A DNA stretch of 64,000 bases from Acetomicrobium hydrogeniformans (GCA_016841745.1 JAENYO010000001.1:56799-120798), one strand, 5' to 3'; positions 31,226 through 41,304 are shown, counted from the first letter of the stretch. Numbers and translations: made by a program. Notes: generated by a model not told the origin, from the letters alone.

Positions 31226-32653
31226 TCATTCAGCAATATTTGTTGATTTTGGAGAATATCTGCATATGGTTGTGACAGTTTCCACATGGCTTGTATGGGG
31301 AAACATATCAAAGGGTTTTACCTTTTGGAGAATATAATTACCTGAGGAAAAAAGCCTGGATATATCTCTGGCAAGGGTTGCCGGATTACAGGAGATATAT
31401 ATGATCCGTGAAGGGTTAAGTTCTTTAATAAGGTCAATAACCTGTTCAGCACATCCTGATCTTGGAGGATCAAGGACAACAATATCATGATTCTGATCTT
31501 TCAGTTTACCTGTTACATCCTCTACTTTCCCTTGAACTACACTCACATTTGAGAGCGAATTCCTTATAAGATTCTGTTTCATACTTTGAACCGAAGAAGG
31601 CCAGTCCTCTACTGCAGTAACATGGCGTGCTCTTGAAGCCAACATCGAAGTTAGCACTCCAACCCCGCTATACAGTTCCAGCACGGAATCAGTATCATTG
31701 ACCAAAGCTTCATCACATGAGTAGGAGAATAGATTCTCAGCCTGAAAAGTATTTATCTGAAAAAATGCAGTAGAAGTATATCGGAAAGAAAGACCTGCAA
31801 GACCTTCTGACAGGCTCTCCCTCCCAGCAATAAGCAATGTTTCCTCGCCCAGAATCACATTGTCTCTACGGGAATTAATATTACAGGTTATTCCCACAAG
31901 ACAAGGAGTTATTGCTTTTAGCTCATTTGCCAGATCTCTTATATTTTTCAGTTGAGCTCTGTTTGGTCTTTTTTTTAACACAAATGAAAGCAGCAATTCA
32001 GAAGAAGCAATACCCTTTCTTATAATAATATGGCGCACCATGCCTCCATGAGATGTTTCTGTGTATCCATGAAGACCCATGGATGGAAGAGCTTCAGATA
32101 CTGCTGAATACAGCACATCAATGTCCCTGTCGTTTACAAGGCAGGTATCAACAGGTACAACTTCATGAGTACCTTTGATAAAGAAACCTGTCTCTGTTCC
32201 TGTTGTTGTCTTTCGTACTGGAAATGAGGCCTTGTTTCTGTAGTTCCATACCAGAGGACTGGGGGCACACTCAGAAATAGGAGTTTCAGGTATTACATGG
32301 GCAATTTTTGCGATGGCCTCTCTAACAAGATTTGTTTTAATTTTCAACTGATATTGGTAGGAAGAATGCTGGAGCTGACAACCACCGCATTTCCCAAACC
32401 ATTTACAAGGGGGGGACACCCTCTCATGACTCTTTTCCAGGATAGATATCAACTGAGTCAGACCATAGTTCTTCTTTAATCTGATTATCTTAACCTCTAC
32501 CGTTTCCCCTGGTAGAGCAAAAGGGACAAAAAAAACAAATCCTTCATTGTTTCTCCCAACACCGCTACCATCGCTGCTGATTTTATCGATCTTCAATGTT
32601 ATAGTATCACCAATTTTTATATCCAAATTAACTACTCCTGACAAATTGGCCAT
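31226..32653 (-). CDS. 23S rRNA (uracil-5-)-methyltransferase, RumA/RlmD family with TRAM domain
   Basis: CKWFGKCGGCQLQHSSYQYQLKIK Fe-S motif, LELYSGVGVLTSMLA, VLDPPRSGCAEQVI, IYISCNPATLARD. Start trimmed because the track start overlaps a terminator hairpin. Confidence 0.92.
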   Translation of the reverse strand: MANLSGVVNLDIKIGDTITLKIDKISSDGSGVGRNNEGFVFFVPFALPGETVEVKIIRLKKNYGLTQLISILEKSHERVSPPCKWFGKCGGCQLQHSSYQYQLKIKTNLVREAIAKIAHVIPETPISECAPSPLVWNYRNKASFPVRKTTTGTETGFFIKGTHEVVPVDTCLVNDRDIDVLYSAVSEALPSMGLHGYTETSHGGMVRHIIIRKGIASSELLLSFVLKKRPNRAQLKNIRDLANELKAITPCLVGITCNINSRRDNVILGEETLLIAGRESLSEGLAGLSFRYTSTAFFQINTFQAENLFSYSCDEALVNDTDSVLELYSGVGVLTSMLASRARHVTAVEDWPSSVQSMKQNLIRNSLSNVSVVQGKVEDVTGKLKDQNHDIVVLDPPRSGCAEQVIDLIKELNPSRIIYISCNPATLARDISRLFSSGNYILQKVKPFDMFPHTSHVETVTTICRYSPKSTNIAE

Positions 32654-32676
32654 TTCAGAACCCCAGGCCCAGCTAA

Positions 32677-32715
32677 AGATAAGGGGGAGAAAGCTGAAAG
32701 CCTCTCCCCCCATCT
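32677..32715 (-). terminator. Terminator-like hairpin between korC and the methyltransferase gene
   Basis: Minus strand AGATGGGGGGAGAGGCTTTCAGCTTTCTCCCCCTTATCTTT. Confidence 0.55.
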
Positions 32716-32735
32716 ATAATACCATCCCTGATGAT

Positions 32736-33296
32736 TTAAAGATGTTGACTGTTTTTAAACATTCCGTATCCTTCTTCGTAGGCTCGAATATTCAGATCTT
32801 CAGTACCTTTAGGGACCGCTTGAAGAAGAGCTTTTTTTATTGAGTCAGGATTAAGGACACCATCAAGTTCCAGAACTCGTGCAACACATCCAAGAGCAAC
32901 CATGTTTGTTACTATCTCTCTTCCGAGCTTTTCTCTGGCTGTTCTGACAATTGGTAAATAGTACAGATTGGCATCTACCCTTGGGAGGGTGTTAACATAA
33001 TAGTCATCGCAGATAACACGGCCGTCCATTATTGTATCGCCAAGATATTCACAGGCCTGCTGGGTAAGGATTATCTGAAGATTAGGTGATATAACCTCTG
33101 GATAGTCGATAGGTTCAGTTGATATAATCACCTGTGCCTGGGATTTTCCACCTCTCGCTTCAGCCCCATATGACTGGGTCTGGGCAACATAAAGATCCTT
33201 TTCAAACAAAGCAGCTGCCTTTGCAGTTATTACTGCTGCAAGTATATTGCCCTGACCACCCGAACCTGCAAATCGAATTTCATAACGTTTATTCAT
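32736..33296 (-). CDS. 2-oxoacid:ferredoxin oxidoreductase gamma subunit
   Basis: FAGSGGQGNILAAVITAKAAAL, QSYGAEARGGKSQAQVIIS. Confidence 0.93.
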   Translation of the reverse strand: MNKRYEIRFAGSGGQGNILAAVITAKAAALFEKDLYVAQTQSYGAEARGGKSQAQVIISTEPIDYPEVISPNLQIILTQQACEYLGDTIMDGRVICDDYYVNTLPRVDANLYYLPIVRTAREKLGREIVTNMVALGCVARVLELDGVLNPDSIKKALLQAVPKGTEDLNIRAYEEGYGMFKNSQHL

Positions 33297-34117
33297 CTGG
33301 ATCCCCCCTTCAACCTATCTACCAATCTTGAATACTGCTCAGTATATTCAGGGGACTGAATATTCACAAACTCACCTGTAACATATTTTCCTGCAAGTTC
33401 TTCCTTCGACATTCCCTGAGCTTTGGCAAAAGGAACGGAAGCATCCTTGATTCTGTTAAGGTTATCAATGGGGGTCCTGAACTTATTTCTTCTACCAAAC
33501 TGAGTGTGACAGCTGGATATTATTTCTATAACAGAAAAACCTTTATGCTTTATACCATCGACAATCAACTTTTCACACTGTTTAGGATTAGCTATGGTAC
33601 TCCTTGCGATAAAGGTTGCCCCAGCACCTTCAGCCAGTCTGCATAAATCAAAAGAGGAATCGATAACTCCATATGGTGCAGTTGTGGCTATTGCTCCATG
33701 GGGAGTAGTAGGCGACGCCTGTCCTCCAGTCATACCATAAATATTGTTATTCATTACAATAGCTGTAATGTCAATATTTCTTCGACATGCATGAATAAAA
33801 TGATTACCTCCAATAGCAGAACAGTCACCATCACCCATTACGTCTACAACAGTCAGTTCAGGTCTGGCCATCTTGATACCTGTAGCATATGCGAGGGAAC
33901 GTCCATGGGTGGAATGGACAGTACATGCATTTATATATCCTGGCATTCTGCTTGAACAGCCTATGCCAGAAGCAATGACAGTTTCCTCGGGTTTCATATC
34001 AAGGTCAACGAAAGCTCTGAGCATCGCATGAAGAATAACCCCATGACCACATCCCGGACACCACATATGTGGGAAAAACTGGGTTCTTAGCCATTTCAGT
34101 ACTTCGGGATTAGGCAT
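33293..34117 (-). CDS. 2-oxoacid:ferredoxin oxidoreductase beta (TPP) subunit
   Basis: WCPGCGHGVILHAMLRA, GDGDCSAIGGNHFIHACRRN, NNNIYGMTGGQ. Confidence 0.95.
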   Translation of the reverse strand: MPNPEVLKWLRTQFFPHMWCPGCGHGVILHAMLRAFVDLDMKPEETVIASGIGCSSRMPGYINACTVHSTHGRSLAYATGIKMARPELTVVDVMGDGDCSAIGGNHFIHACRRNIDITAIVMNNNIYGMTGGQASPTTPHGAIATTAPYGVIDSSFDLCRLAEGAGATFIARSTIANPKQCEKLIVDGIKHKGFSVIEIISSCHTQFGRRNKFRTPIDNLNRIKDASVPFAKAQGMSKEELAGKYVTGEFVNIQSPEYTEQYSRLVDRLKGGSR

Positions 34118-34119
34118 TG

Positions 34120-35253
34120 TTAAGCCACCTCCTGAATAGATTTAAATATTTCATCTGGAGTAAAGAGCTCGCCATTAACGAGACTTTTTCCAATAACTTT
34201 TGTTTTTCCATGCACTGCCCTTTCAACTTCAAGAACCATTTGTCCACAGTTAAGTTCTGGAACAATTATAATCTTTGATTTCTTGGCTATCTGGTATATC
34301 TCTTTATCTGGGAAGGGCCAAAGGGTAACAGGCCTGAAATGACCCACTTTAATACCTCTTCTCCTTGCCTCATTAACTGCCCTGATACTTGACCGGGCGA
34401 CAGTACCAAAGGAAAGGACAACGATCTCCGCATCATCTATTGCTAATGTTTCATATTCGACTATATCATCACGGAAACGGTTTATCTTGCGAACAAGCCT
34501 TTTAATATTTTTTTCCACTTCATCCTCCTTTGCGGAGGGAAAACCGAAATCATTATGGGTCAGACCGGTGACATGCCATCTGTAACCGTCTCCGAAAGAA
34601 GCCATAGCAGGAATATCGTCTTCCGGATCAGCAAGGTATGGAATGAATTTAGCTTTGTCAGTACATGGTCTTTTTCTTTCAACTATCTCATATGAACCTG
34701 CAGGGGGTATGACTACTTTTTCTCTCATATGCCCAAGAACCTCATCACTGAGAATCAAGACAGGTTGACGGTAACGCTCTGCCGCGTTGAAAGCCTTAAT
34801 GGCTATATCAAAGCATTCCTGAACAGAAGAAGGGGAGTAGGCAATAGTTCCATGATCTCCATGAGTTCCCCACCTCGCCTGCATAACATCCATCTGGCTT
34901 ATTTTTGTGGGAACACCAGTAGATGGACCTCCTCTCATAACATTAACAAGCACAAGAGGGATCTCTGCCATATAGGCAAGTCCAAGATTTTCCTGTTTAA
35001 GAGATATACCTGGACCCGATGAGGCAGTCATCGATTTTCTGCCTGCAATTGATCCACCGATGGTCGCTGCCATACTGGCTATTTCATCTTCCATCTGGAT
35101 AAACTTACCACCACGAAGAGGAAGTTCCTTTGCCATTTCTTCCATAACATCTGTAGAGGGAGTTATGGGATATCCAGCAAAAAAACTGCATCCGGCAGCA
35201 AGGGCACCTTGAGCCAGAGCCTGGTTCCCTTGCCAGAAAGCAACATCAGTCAT
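34120..35253 (-). CDS. 2-oxoacid:ferredoxin oxidoreductase alpha subunit (2-oxoglutarate synthase-like)
   Basis: FFAGYPITPSTDVMEEMA, MEDEIASMAATIGGSIAGRKSMTASSGPGISL. Confidence 0.94.
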   Translation of the reverse strand: MTDVAFWQGNQALAQGALAAGCSFFAGYPITPSTDVMEEMAKELPLRGGKFIQMEDEIASMAATIGGSIAGRKSMTASSGPGISLKQENLGLAYMAEIPLVLVNVMRGGPSTGVPTKISQMDVMQARWGTHGDHGTIAYSPSSVQECFDIAIKAFNAAERYRQPVLILSDEVLGHMREKVVIPPAGSYEIVERKRPCTDKAKFIPYLADPEDDIPAMASFGDGYRWHVTGLTHNDFGFPSAKEDEVEKNIKRLVRKINRFRDDIVEYETLAIDDAEIVVLSFGTVARSSIRAVNEARRRGIKVGHFRPVTLWPFPDKEIYQIAKKSKIIIVPELNCGQMVLEVERAVHGKTKVIGKSLVNGELFTPDEIFKSIQEVA

Positions 35254-35476
35254 TATTTAGGTCCTCCTTCACAGTAATTGCCAGGTCCGGGCAAATATTT
35301 TCACACTGCCTGCAACCGATACAATCATCTTGACGAGCAGCATATGACGTGAGTCTATCGTTCAATTCAAGGACTTTTTTGGGACAGATCTGGACACATA
35401 GGTTACACCCCTTGCACCAGCTGCCATTTACTATTACTTGAAATTTTTTGGCCAAAACTCCACCCCCTGATAGCAA
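35246..35476 (-). CDS. 4Fe-4S ferredoxin subunit of 2-oxoacid oxidoreductase
   Basis: CKGCNLCVQICPKKVLEL and CIGCRQCENICPDLAI; overlaps the alpha gene start. Confidence 0.92.
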   Translation of the reverse strand: MLSGGGVLAKKFQVIVNGSWCKGCNLCVQICPKKVLELNDRLTSYAARQDDCIGCRQCENICPDLAITVKEDLNND

Positions 35477-35734
35477 AATTCATTTATCCATTCTGTTTTT
35501 CGGACAAACGATGGTATTTTAAAATTTCTTAATAAGGATAAACGTATAATGCTTTTCTTACAAGCGTTATTTCTTAGAATACGATAATCAGTTAGTTGCA
35601 TTTTTAGTTTATCTGCTTTATTCAACTTGTATACTCTATTATGAACTGACTGAACAATATTCAATACTATGAGAAAGGTTTTCGTACTGATATTGAATCA
35701 TTAGCGGAGAACATCTGTTTAGATTAACTTCAAA

Positions 35735-35774
35735 AAGAGCAGGTATGCTGTATATATACAGCATACCTGCTCTT
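35735..35774 (-). terminator. 40-bp perfect palindrome with T-tract (terminator of tsaB operon)
   Basis: AAGAGCAGGTATGCTGTATATATACAGCATACCTGCTCTT, T-run following on the minus strand. Confidence 0.8.
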
Positions 35775-35828
35775 AAAATATCTCATAAGAGTTAAAGAGG
35801 AATGGGCATGTTGAAAACAGAACAGTCT

Positions 35829-36509
35829 CTACAAAAGAGATGCTTTTGGTTTCCCTATGTCAGGTTCTCTGCAATATCGGGCCTTTATTTCAGTAGGTTC
35901 TACCGACAGGTTTATTTTCTGAAAAGCCATTGATGCTACAGAACCGCCTGAGATCGAACAATGTCGGACCGTAAAAGCTTTATTCTTAAAAAGCTCTCTG
36001 CATCTTTCACTGTCTGGACTGACAAGGATTGGTGTTTTTTTGAGGTCATTGAGGAACTCTTCCAATATCGGGACTGAATATGCGTCAACGGGCAGCAATG
36101 ACACCGTCCTGTCATTCTCTATAGTATAGGCACCTGCATAAATTGTTTTTCTGCTTCCCCATATCAGGGGAACATTTACCATGTGACTACCAAGGCAGGA
36201 TCCATAAACGACTGCCTCGAGGGAACATATGGGTATCACTGGTACTCCTAGACCTTCTCCAAGAGCAGTAGCATAGGAAATACCCACCCTGATCCCGGTA
36301 AAGTATCCAGGCCCGACAGTAACAGCTATGCGGTCTATCATATTCAGATTAATATCAAAGAAATTCAGCAATTGTTCTGTGACAAGGGGTAGAGATGCTG
36401 ACTGCCCTCTTCCAAGATCAAGATTTATCTCACCTATGGGTTTCCCTTCTATAGCAATTCCCACATTTGTTTTCCTGGTACTGCAATCTATTCCAAGTAT
36501 GTATTTCAC
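35829..36509 (-). CDS. tsaB: tRNA t6A biosynthesis protein TsaB
   Basis: ILGIDCSTRKTNVGIA, VTVGPGYFTGIRVGISYATALGEGLGVPVIPICSLE. Confidence 0.93.
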   Translation of the reverse strand: MKYILGIDCSTRKTNVGIAIEGKPIGEINLDLGRGQSASLPLVTEQLLNFFDINLNMIDRIAVTVGPGYFTGIRVGISYATALGEGLGVPVIPICSLEAVVYGSCLGSHMVNVPLIWGSRKTIYAGAYTIENDRTVSLLPVDAYSVPILEEFLNDLKKTPILVSPDSERCRELFKNKAFTVRHCSISGGSVASMAFQKINLSVEPTEIKARYCREPDIGKPKASLL

Positions 36510-37027
36510 AGAAAGCCGATCTCCTTTTTTAATGTATCTATATAATCACTAAGTATCTTCGCTGCTTTTTCTCCTATGGCAGAAAAAGAAAAATACCGTG
36601 TCTCTTCTGTTCTTCCTAATGGAACATGATCATTACTATTTTTACAGGAGATATTTATTATCCAGAGATCTCTAGACGGAGTTTCTTCTAGTTTTTCTGC
36701 CCATTCGATTATCAGAAGGAAACCATAATCCAGGTAGGAATCCAGATCCAGCCCATTTTCATCTCCTCTTTCAAGTCTGTAAAGATCCACATGGGCAATA
36801 GGAATCCTGCCCTGATATTCATTTACAAGGGTAAATGAAGGGCTTCGAACTCCTTTCACCCCCATAACATTAGAAAGTCCACGAACAAAAACTGTTTTTC
36901 CAGCCCCAAGGTCTCCAGAGAGATGTATTGTAAGACCAGGATAAACAAACTCTGCAATCTTGCCAGCAAGGTCTATTGTTTCTTCTTCAGAAAAAGTAAT
37001 CAGAGAGTTATGAGAAGCAAAGATCAA
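36506..37027 (-). CDS. tsaE: tRNA t6A ATPase TsaE
   Basis: LSGDLGAGKTVFVRGL, SPSFTLVNEY, HVDLYRL, IIEWAEKL. Confidence 0.94.
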   Translation of the reverse strand: MIFASHNSLITFSEEETIDLAGKIAEFVYPGLTIHLSGDLGAGKTVFVRGLSNVMGVKGVRSPSFTLVNEYQGRIPIAHVDLYRLERGDENGLDLDSYLDYGFLLIIEWAEKLEETPSRDLWIINISCKNSNDHVPLGRTEETRYFSFSAIGEKAAKILSDYIDTLKKEIGFL

Positions 37028-37033
37028 TAATTA

Positions 37034-38596
37034 TCAACCTTTCAGGGTACTCATAATGTCATTTGCTGAAAGTAATCTTAATCGATTCACTATTGCAGGA
37101 ATCCTGTCGGCCAGTTCTCTGGAAATTATTCCGTCCAGTCCTACAATCCCGGCAAGTTCGTCTCCTGCCCTGGCATGTAGCCACGCACCTGTGTATGCTG
37201 CCTCAAAGGGTTCAACACCTCCGGCCAGAAGGGATGAAATAATCCCGGATAACACATCTCCGGACCCAGGTATGGCTAGAGACTGATTGCCTCCCAATAT
37301 AACTGCAGTTCTAATCCCATCGTCAATAAGGGTATGGTAACCTTTGAGTAAAACCACACCCCATCTGGTTGCTAATTCTCTTACACATCCAAGTCTGTCT
37401 TTTGTTACAGTCCCTATATCAGTTCCAAGTAATCTGGACGCTTCGCCTTCGTGGGGAGTTAAAACCACATTTTCCCTCCGGAGCATTTCTCCCTCTATTT
37501 CAGACAGCGAGAATAAAGCATCCGCATCGAGAACTATCGGAGTGTTAACCTCATTCCATAACCTGGTTACAAGCCTCGTTGTTGACGGGTTTCGTCCAAG
37601 TCCAGGTCCTATCACCATTGAGTCAGACCTCTCTTCCAGAAGTTTTATACGGGGAAAAAGGGATTCCGTCAATATATCTGCTTCGTCAAATGAGAAACCC
37701 CACGTTATAACTTCTGGCAGAAAAGAAGATATAGTATTCTGCGCATCTATGGAAGAAAGTGTAAAAACCAGGCCAGCTCCGGTTCTGAGACAACCAAGAG
37801 CAGTCAGTGCAAGAGAACCCCTGTATTCAGGAGCACCACCAATAGCGGTAACATTTCCTCTCTGCCCTTTATGCATGTCCAGTGGCCTCTCCGGAAGATT
37901 TCTTCTTACATCACTTTCTGTAACACCTATTATCCTTGGCGGAACAACAAGGACTGTATCCTTAGGAACTCCTATATCTGCAACTTTAAGATTGCCTGAA
38001 TACCGTGCTGCTGGCATAAGCCCCAATCCTGTTTTAGGCGCAAGCATTGTAATGGTAAGTACCGATTTGATACAGGGAGAGTAGACTTGTCCGTTCAGTG
38101 GATCAATGCCACTTGGAATATCGACTGATACGACAGGCGTTTTAGGAGGAATCAGGGATATTATTCGGGCACATTCTCCACGGGGACAACCCTTGCTTCC
38201 AGTACCAAGCAATGCATCCACACATATATCACTTGAACATATCATTCCATGAATATCCTCATCCAGGATCTCAGAAGATGAATATATTTGAATACCCAGC
38301 GATTTCGCAACCTTGAAATTAATAGCAGAATCACCACTGAAAGAGGTCGTTGTTATAGCTGAAATTACTACAACATCTACCTTATTCCGCATAAGGTGTC
38401 TTGCCATAACAAGACCATCTCCCCCATTGTTGCCGGGGCCTACAAATATGCAGACAGATGATAAGTTGTATTCTTCCATCAATATATCTACAGCATTACG
38501 CCCTGCGTTCTCCATAAGAACCATACCTGGAATTCCAATGTCATCCATTGCTCTCCTATCAGCTTTTTTGATTGTTTGAGGATCGTAAAAATCCAT
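37034..38596 (-). CDS. nnr: Bifunctional NAD(P)H-hydrate epimerase/dehydratase
   Basis: GPGNNGGDGLVMARHL, LTPHEGEASRLLG, GSGDVLSGIISSLLAGG; start set to ATG 38596 after GGAGG. Confidence 0.93.
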   Translation of the reverse strand: MDFYDPQTIKKADRRAMDDIGIPGMVLMENAGRNAVDILMEEYNLSSVCIFVGPGNNGGDGLVMARHLMRNKVDVVVISAITTTSFSGDSAINFKVAKSLGIQIYSSSEILDEDIHGMICSSDICVDALLGTGSKGCPRGECARIISLIPPKTPVVSVDIPSGIDPLNGQVYSPCIKSVLTITMLAPKTGLGLMPAARYSGNLKVADIGVPKDTVLVVPPRIIGVTESDVRRNLPERPLDMHKGQRGNVTAIGGAPEYRGSLALTALGCLRTGAGLVFTLSSIDAQNTISSFLPEVITWGFSFDEADILTESLFPRIKLLEERSDSMVIGPGLGRNPSTTRLVTRLWNEVNTPIVLDADALFSLSEIEGEMLRRENVVLTPHEGEASRLLGTDIGTVTKDRLGCVRELATRWGVVLLKGYHTLIDDGIRTAVILGGNQSLAIPGSGDVLSGIISSLLAGGVEPFEAAYTGAWLHARAGDELAGIVGLDGIISRELADRIPAIVNRLRLLSANDIMSTLKG

Positions 38597-38966
38597 TCTG
38601 GAACACCTCCAATACGACAAAAGCAGCTGAAAGACCACCCTCATGGCTGATACTGACATGTACTCTAAGTGGATCATTGGCTGATAGTAGGTCCTTAACC
38701 TTATCACTCAATTGCATTAAAGGACCTTGAGGCGTCCTTTCGACCCACACTCCTTGAAAGATTATTCTTGAGAGTCCTAATCCACTTGCTTTAGCAAATG
38801 CTTCCCTGGCCGCAAAGGAAGCAGCGTAATGCTGCGCCGGAAATAGCTTGGAGGATGCATAATCAATCTCTACGGGGTGAAAAACCCTTTGCACAAAATG
38901 AGAATTTTGTATAACCTTCTCCATTCTGGATATTTTACAAAGATCTATCCCGATGCCCATCAACAT
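38559..38966 (-). CDS. acpS: Holo-[acyl-carrier-protein] synthase AcpS
   Basis: GIGIDLCKISRMEK, AASFAAREAFAKASGLGL, VSISHEGGLSAAFVVLE. Longer track ORF runs through an antisense tRNA, so the start is trimmed. Confidence 0.9.
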   Translation of the reverse strand: MLMGIGIDLCKISRMEKVIQNSHFVQRVFHPVEIDYASSKLFPAQHYAASFAAREAFAKASGLGLSRIIFQGVWVERTPQGPLMQLSDKVKDLLSANDPLRVHVSISHEGGLSAAFVVLEVFQNGFLRSSNNQKS

Positions 38967-39051
38967 TGCTATCACCTTCTCTGAATAAATAATACTACTG
39001 TTCTCATCAACAGTATATTGGATATCAAACGATGTTTGAATAACATACAAA

Positions 39052-39083
39052 AAAGGGGATGTCATGTAAACGACATCCCCTTT
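39052..39083 (-). terminator. Rho-independent terminator after tRNA-Val
   Basis: Minus AAAGGGGATGTCGTTTACATGACATCCCCTTTTTT. Confidence 0.85.
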
Positions 39084-39097
39084 CAGATAGCTATTAA

Positions 39098-39172
39098 TGG
39101 TGGGTGGTACAGGAATCGAACCTGTGACCTCTTCCGCGTCAAGGAAGCGTTCTTCCTCTGAACTAACCACCC
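39098..39172 (-). tRNA. tRNA-Val(GAC), CCA encoded
   Basis: GGGTGGTTAGTTCAGAGGAAGAACGCTTCCTTGACGCGGAAGAGGTCACAGGTTCGATTCCTGTACCACCCACCA. Confidence 0.96.
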
Positions 39173-39349
39173 AGTGCTGAGCAATTGTACAATCAGGTTT
39201 TAGGCTTGTCAACTTCTTTTGTCCTATAAAAAGAACAAAATTAGATTTACACTTCCATTCAAGCAATTATCCCAGTAATGTCTGAATTCACAAAACATTC
39301 GGGATACCTTTCAAAACCTGAACCCATATTACTTCAATCCAATTCCAAG

Positions 39350-40711
39350 TTAAATCTTCTTGAGTGCTTCTCTGGTAATGTCCATACCCCTGGCAAGATC
39401 TTCAAGGGGTACATTCAGGGCAGGTCTGTAACGTATTGATAGAGTCCCACAGGGTAAAATAAGCATTTTCTGAGCATGAAGAAGCTTCAGAAGTTTATTG
39501 CGGGTTTCAGTATCAGGAAGATCGTAGGCGCACATGAGTCCCTTTCCCCTTACATTCTGCAGGATCGGAAATTCTTTCTGCAGTTCAAGAAGTCCATTGT
39601 AAAGGGCAGGTCCAGCAGTATTTGCTACATAATCAAGAATATTTTCATCCCTGTATATCTCGAGGAATCTTTGGGATCTTACCATATCTACAACACTTCC
39701 GCCCCATGTAGAATTGATCCGACTGGAAGTAACCCAGCAGTTTCCCTCGACTTCATCTATCCTTGGCCCTGCAACTATGCCACATATCTGTGCTTTCTTA
39801 CCAAAAGCAAAGATATCGGGTTTAACTCCATAATGCTCCCAGGCCCACATCTTACCAGTAATACCCATCCCACACTGAACCTCATCAAATATCAGAAGTA
39901 TTTCATTTTCGTCACAGATCTTACGCAGACTCTGGAAGAATTCTTTCCTGAATTGATTATCTCCGCCTTCTCCCTGAATCGTTTCAATGATCAGGGCACA
40001 TATATCATCAGGATTATTCTCTATAGCCTGTTGGATCTGTTTAAGCGATTGGAGCTCAGCCCACTTTACCATATTGAGATTATCTTCTAAAGGCCAGTAT
40101 ATTCTGGGATTCAAAACCTTGATCCAGTCATTGAACTTGGCAAAATACTGATGCTTGTTTGGATCATGGGTATTAGTCAAGCTAAGAGTATATCCGCTTC
40201 TTCCATGAAAAGCTTCATTGAAGTAAATCACCTTTGTTCCCTTTTTCCCCCGAATTGCATCTCCTTTATTGACCTTACCGGCTGCTAGAAGTCTTCTTAC
40301 TTTCCAATCCATGGCTACTTTAAGAGCATTTTCTACTGCTAATGTTCCATAATCGATCAGGAAAAGATGCTTAAACCCTTCTGGCATGGCAACTTTACCA
40401 AAAGTGTGAACAAATTCTGCCATTTCCTGAGTATATATATCCGAATTAGCTACTTTGTTTATGGCAGAACGATATATTTTTTCTTTGAATTCTGCATTGT
40501 CGACCTTGGGATGATTCATACCAAAGGGTGCTGAAGCAAAAAAAGTATAGAAGTCAAGCCATGCATCGCCTGTAGAAGCATCGACGATATGGCTTCCTCT
40601 GGATTTTTCCATATCGATAACTATGTCAAAACCATCTCTTAGCATCCATTCAGCTATTGTTGAAAAAACTTCTTTGGGTGGAATTGAAAAGGAAGAACAA
40701 TGTTCAGTCAT
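39350..40711 (-). CDS. lat: L-lysine 6-aminotransferase (PLP class III)
   Basis: DMEKSRGSHIVDASTGDAWLDFYTFFASAPFGMNHP, EAFHGRSGYTLSLTNTHDPNKHQYF, FDEVQCGMGITGKMWAWEHYGVKPDIFAFGKK. Confidence 0.88.
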   Translation of the reverse strand: MTEHCSSFSIPPKEVFSTIAEWMLRDGFDIVIDMEKSRGSHIVDASTGDAWLDFYTFFASAPFGMNHPKVDNAEFKEKIYRSAINKVANSDIYTQEMAEFVHTFGKVAMPEGFKHLFLIDYGTLAVENALKVAMDWKVRRLLAAGKVNKGDAIRGKKGTKVIYFNEAFHGRSGYTLSLTNTHDPNKHQYFAKFNDWIKVLNPRIYWPLEDNLNMVKWAELQSLKQIQQAIENNPDDICALIIETIQGEGGDNQFRKEFFQSLRKICDENEILLIFDEVQCGMGITGKMWAWEHYGVKPDIFAFGKKAQICGIVAGPRIDEVEGNCWVTSSRINSTWGGSVVDMVRSQRFLEIYRDENILDYVANTAGPALYNGLLELQKEFPILQNVRGKGLMCAYDLPDTETRNKLLKLLHAQKMLILPCGTLSIRYRPALNVPLEDLARGMDITREALKKI

Positions 40712-40872
40712 TTTCTATCTGCCTCCTTGTTGGTCTGCTAGCTACTTTCCCCTCACTACTTAACAGCACTATTTCTATATCAACCTACGGCCCCCTTTTT
40801 TTAGTAAAGTTAGGGATCTTGGGCAGCAGTTACTGAAAAAGTTGCCCTAAAATGATGGGATGAAACAGCATC

Positions 40873-41304
40873 TTATTTCTGCAAAACTTCAACTTGGATG
40901 TCAGGACGATTTTCAAATATGATATTTCTTAAGTGATTCTCCGCATCTCGTGAGAATAAAACGCGCCAGCCCTTCAGCCCTTTTTCAAATAAAGCCATGA
41001 GCTTATTCCCCCGAAATGCAAAACTTACAGACTTAACTTCTCTCCACGGTAAAACTTCCCTGTAGGCTCTTCCCAATATCCTCTGCTCCCTTATTACACC
41101 CTCAGAGGAAACAGAGAATATCTTATTGTAAGAACAGCAGGCAATGCAGATGGAACCTACTACAATGTAAGTAAACGCTCCGTTACTTCCATGTAAAAAC
41201 TGGTATAGACCACTCGAAGTTATTATCAGACCTATTACTAAAGAAAGGGATTTCATCCCTTTTGGGAGGGGGGATCCCAGAGTTGTTGTTAACTTATCAG
41301 TCAT
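40873..41304 (-). CDS. Small two-TM protein with PH-like/DUF domain
   Basis: Two N-terminal hydrophobic segments then a beta-rich C-terminus (EGVIREQRILGRAYREVLPWREVKSVSF). Start trimmed to ATG 41304 after GAGGAG. Confidence 0.6.
   Translation of the reverse strand: MTDKLTTTLGSPLPKGMKSLSLVIGLIITSSGLYQFLHGSNGAFTYIVVGSICIACCSYNKIFSVSSEGVIREQRILGRAYREVLPWREVKSVSFAFRGNKLMALFEKGLKGWRVLFSRDAENHLRNIIFENRPDIQVEVLQK

Noticed and set aside
35434-35664. 76-aa minus-strand ORF upstream of and overlapping the ferredoxin gene
   Set aside because: No recognisable family, overlaps ferredoxin in another frame, and the region looks like an AT-rich promoter segment.
37344-38084. 246-aa plus-strand ORF antisense to nnr
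   Set aside because: Antisense shadow of a well-supported gene; Ser/Thr/Pro-rich translation without domain.
38967-39266. N-terminal extension of the AcpS ORF
   Set aside because: It runs through tRNA-Val and its terminator; the AcpS motif starts at MLMGIGIDL with its own AAGGTG ribosome-binding site.
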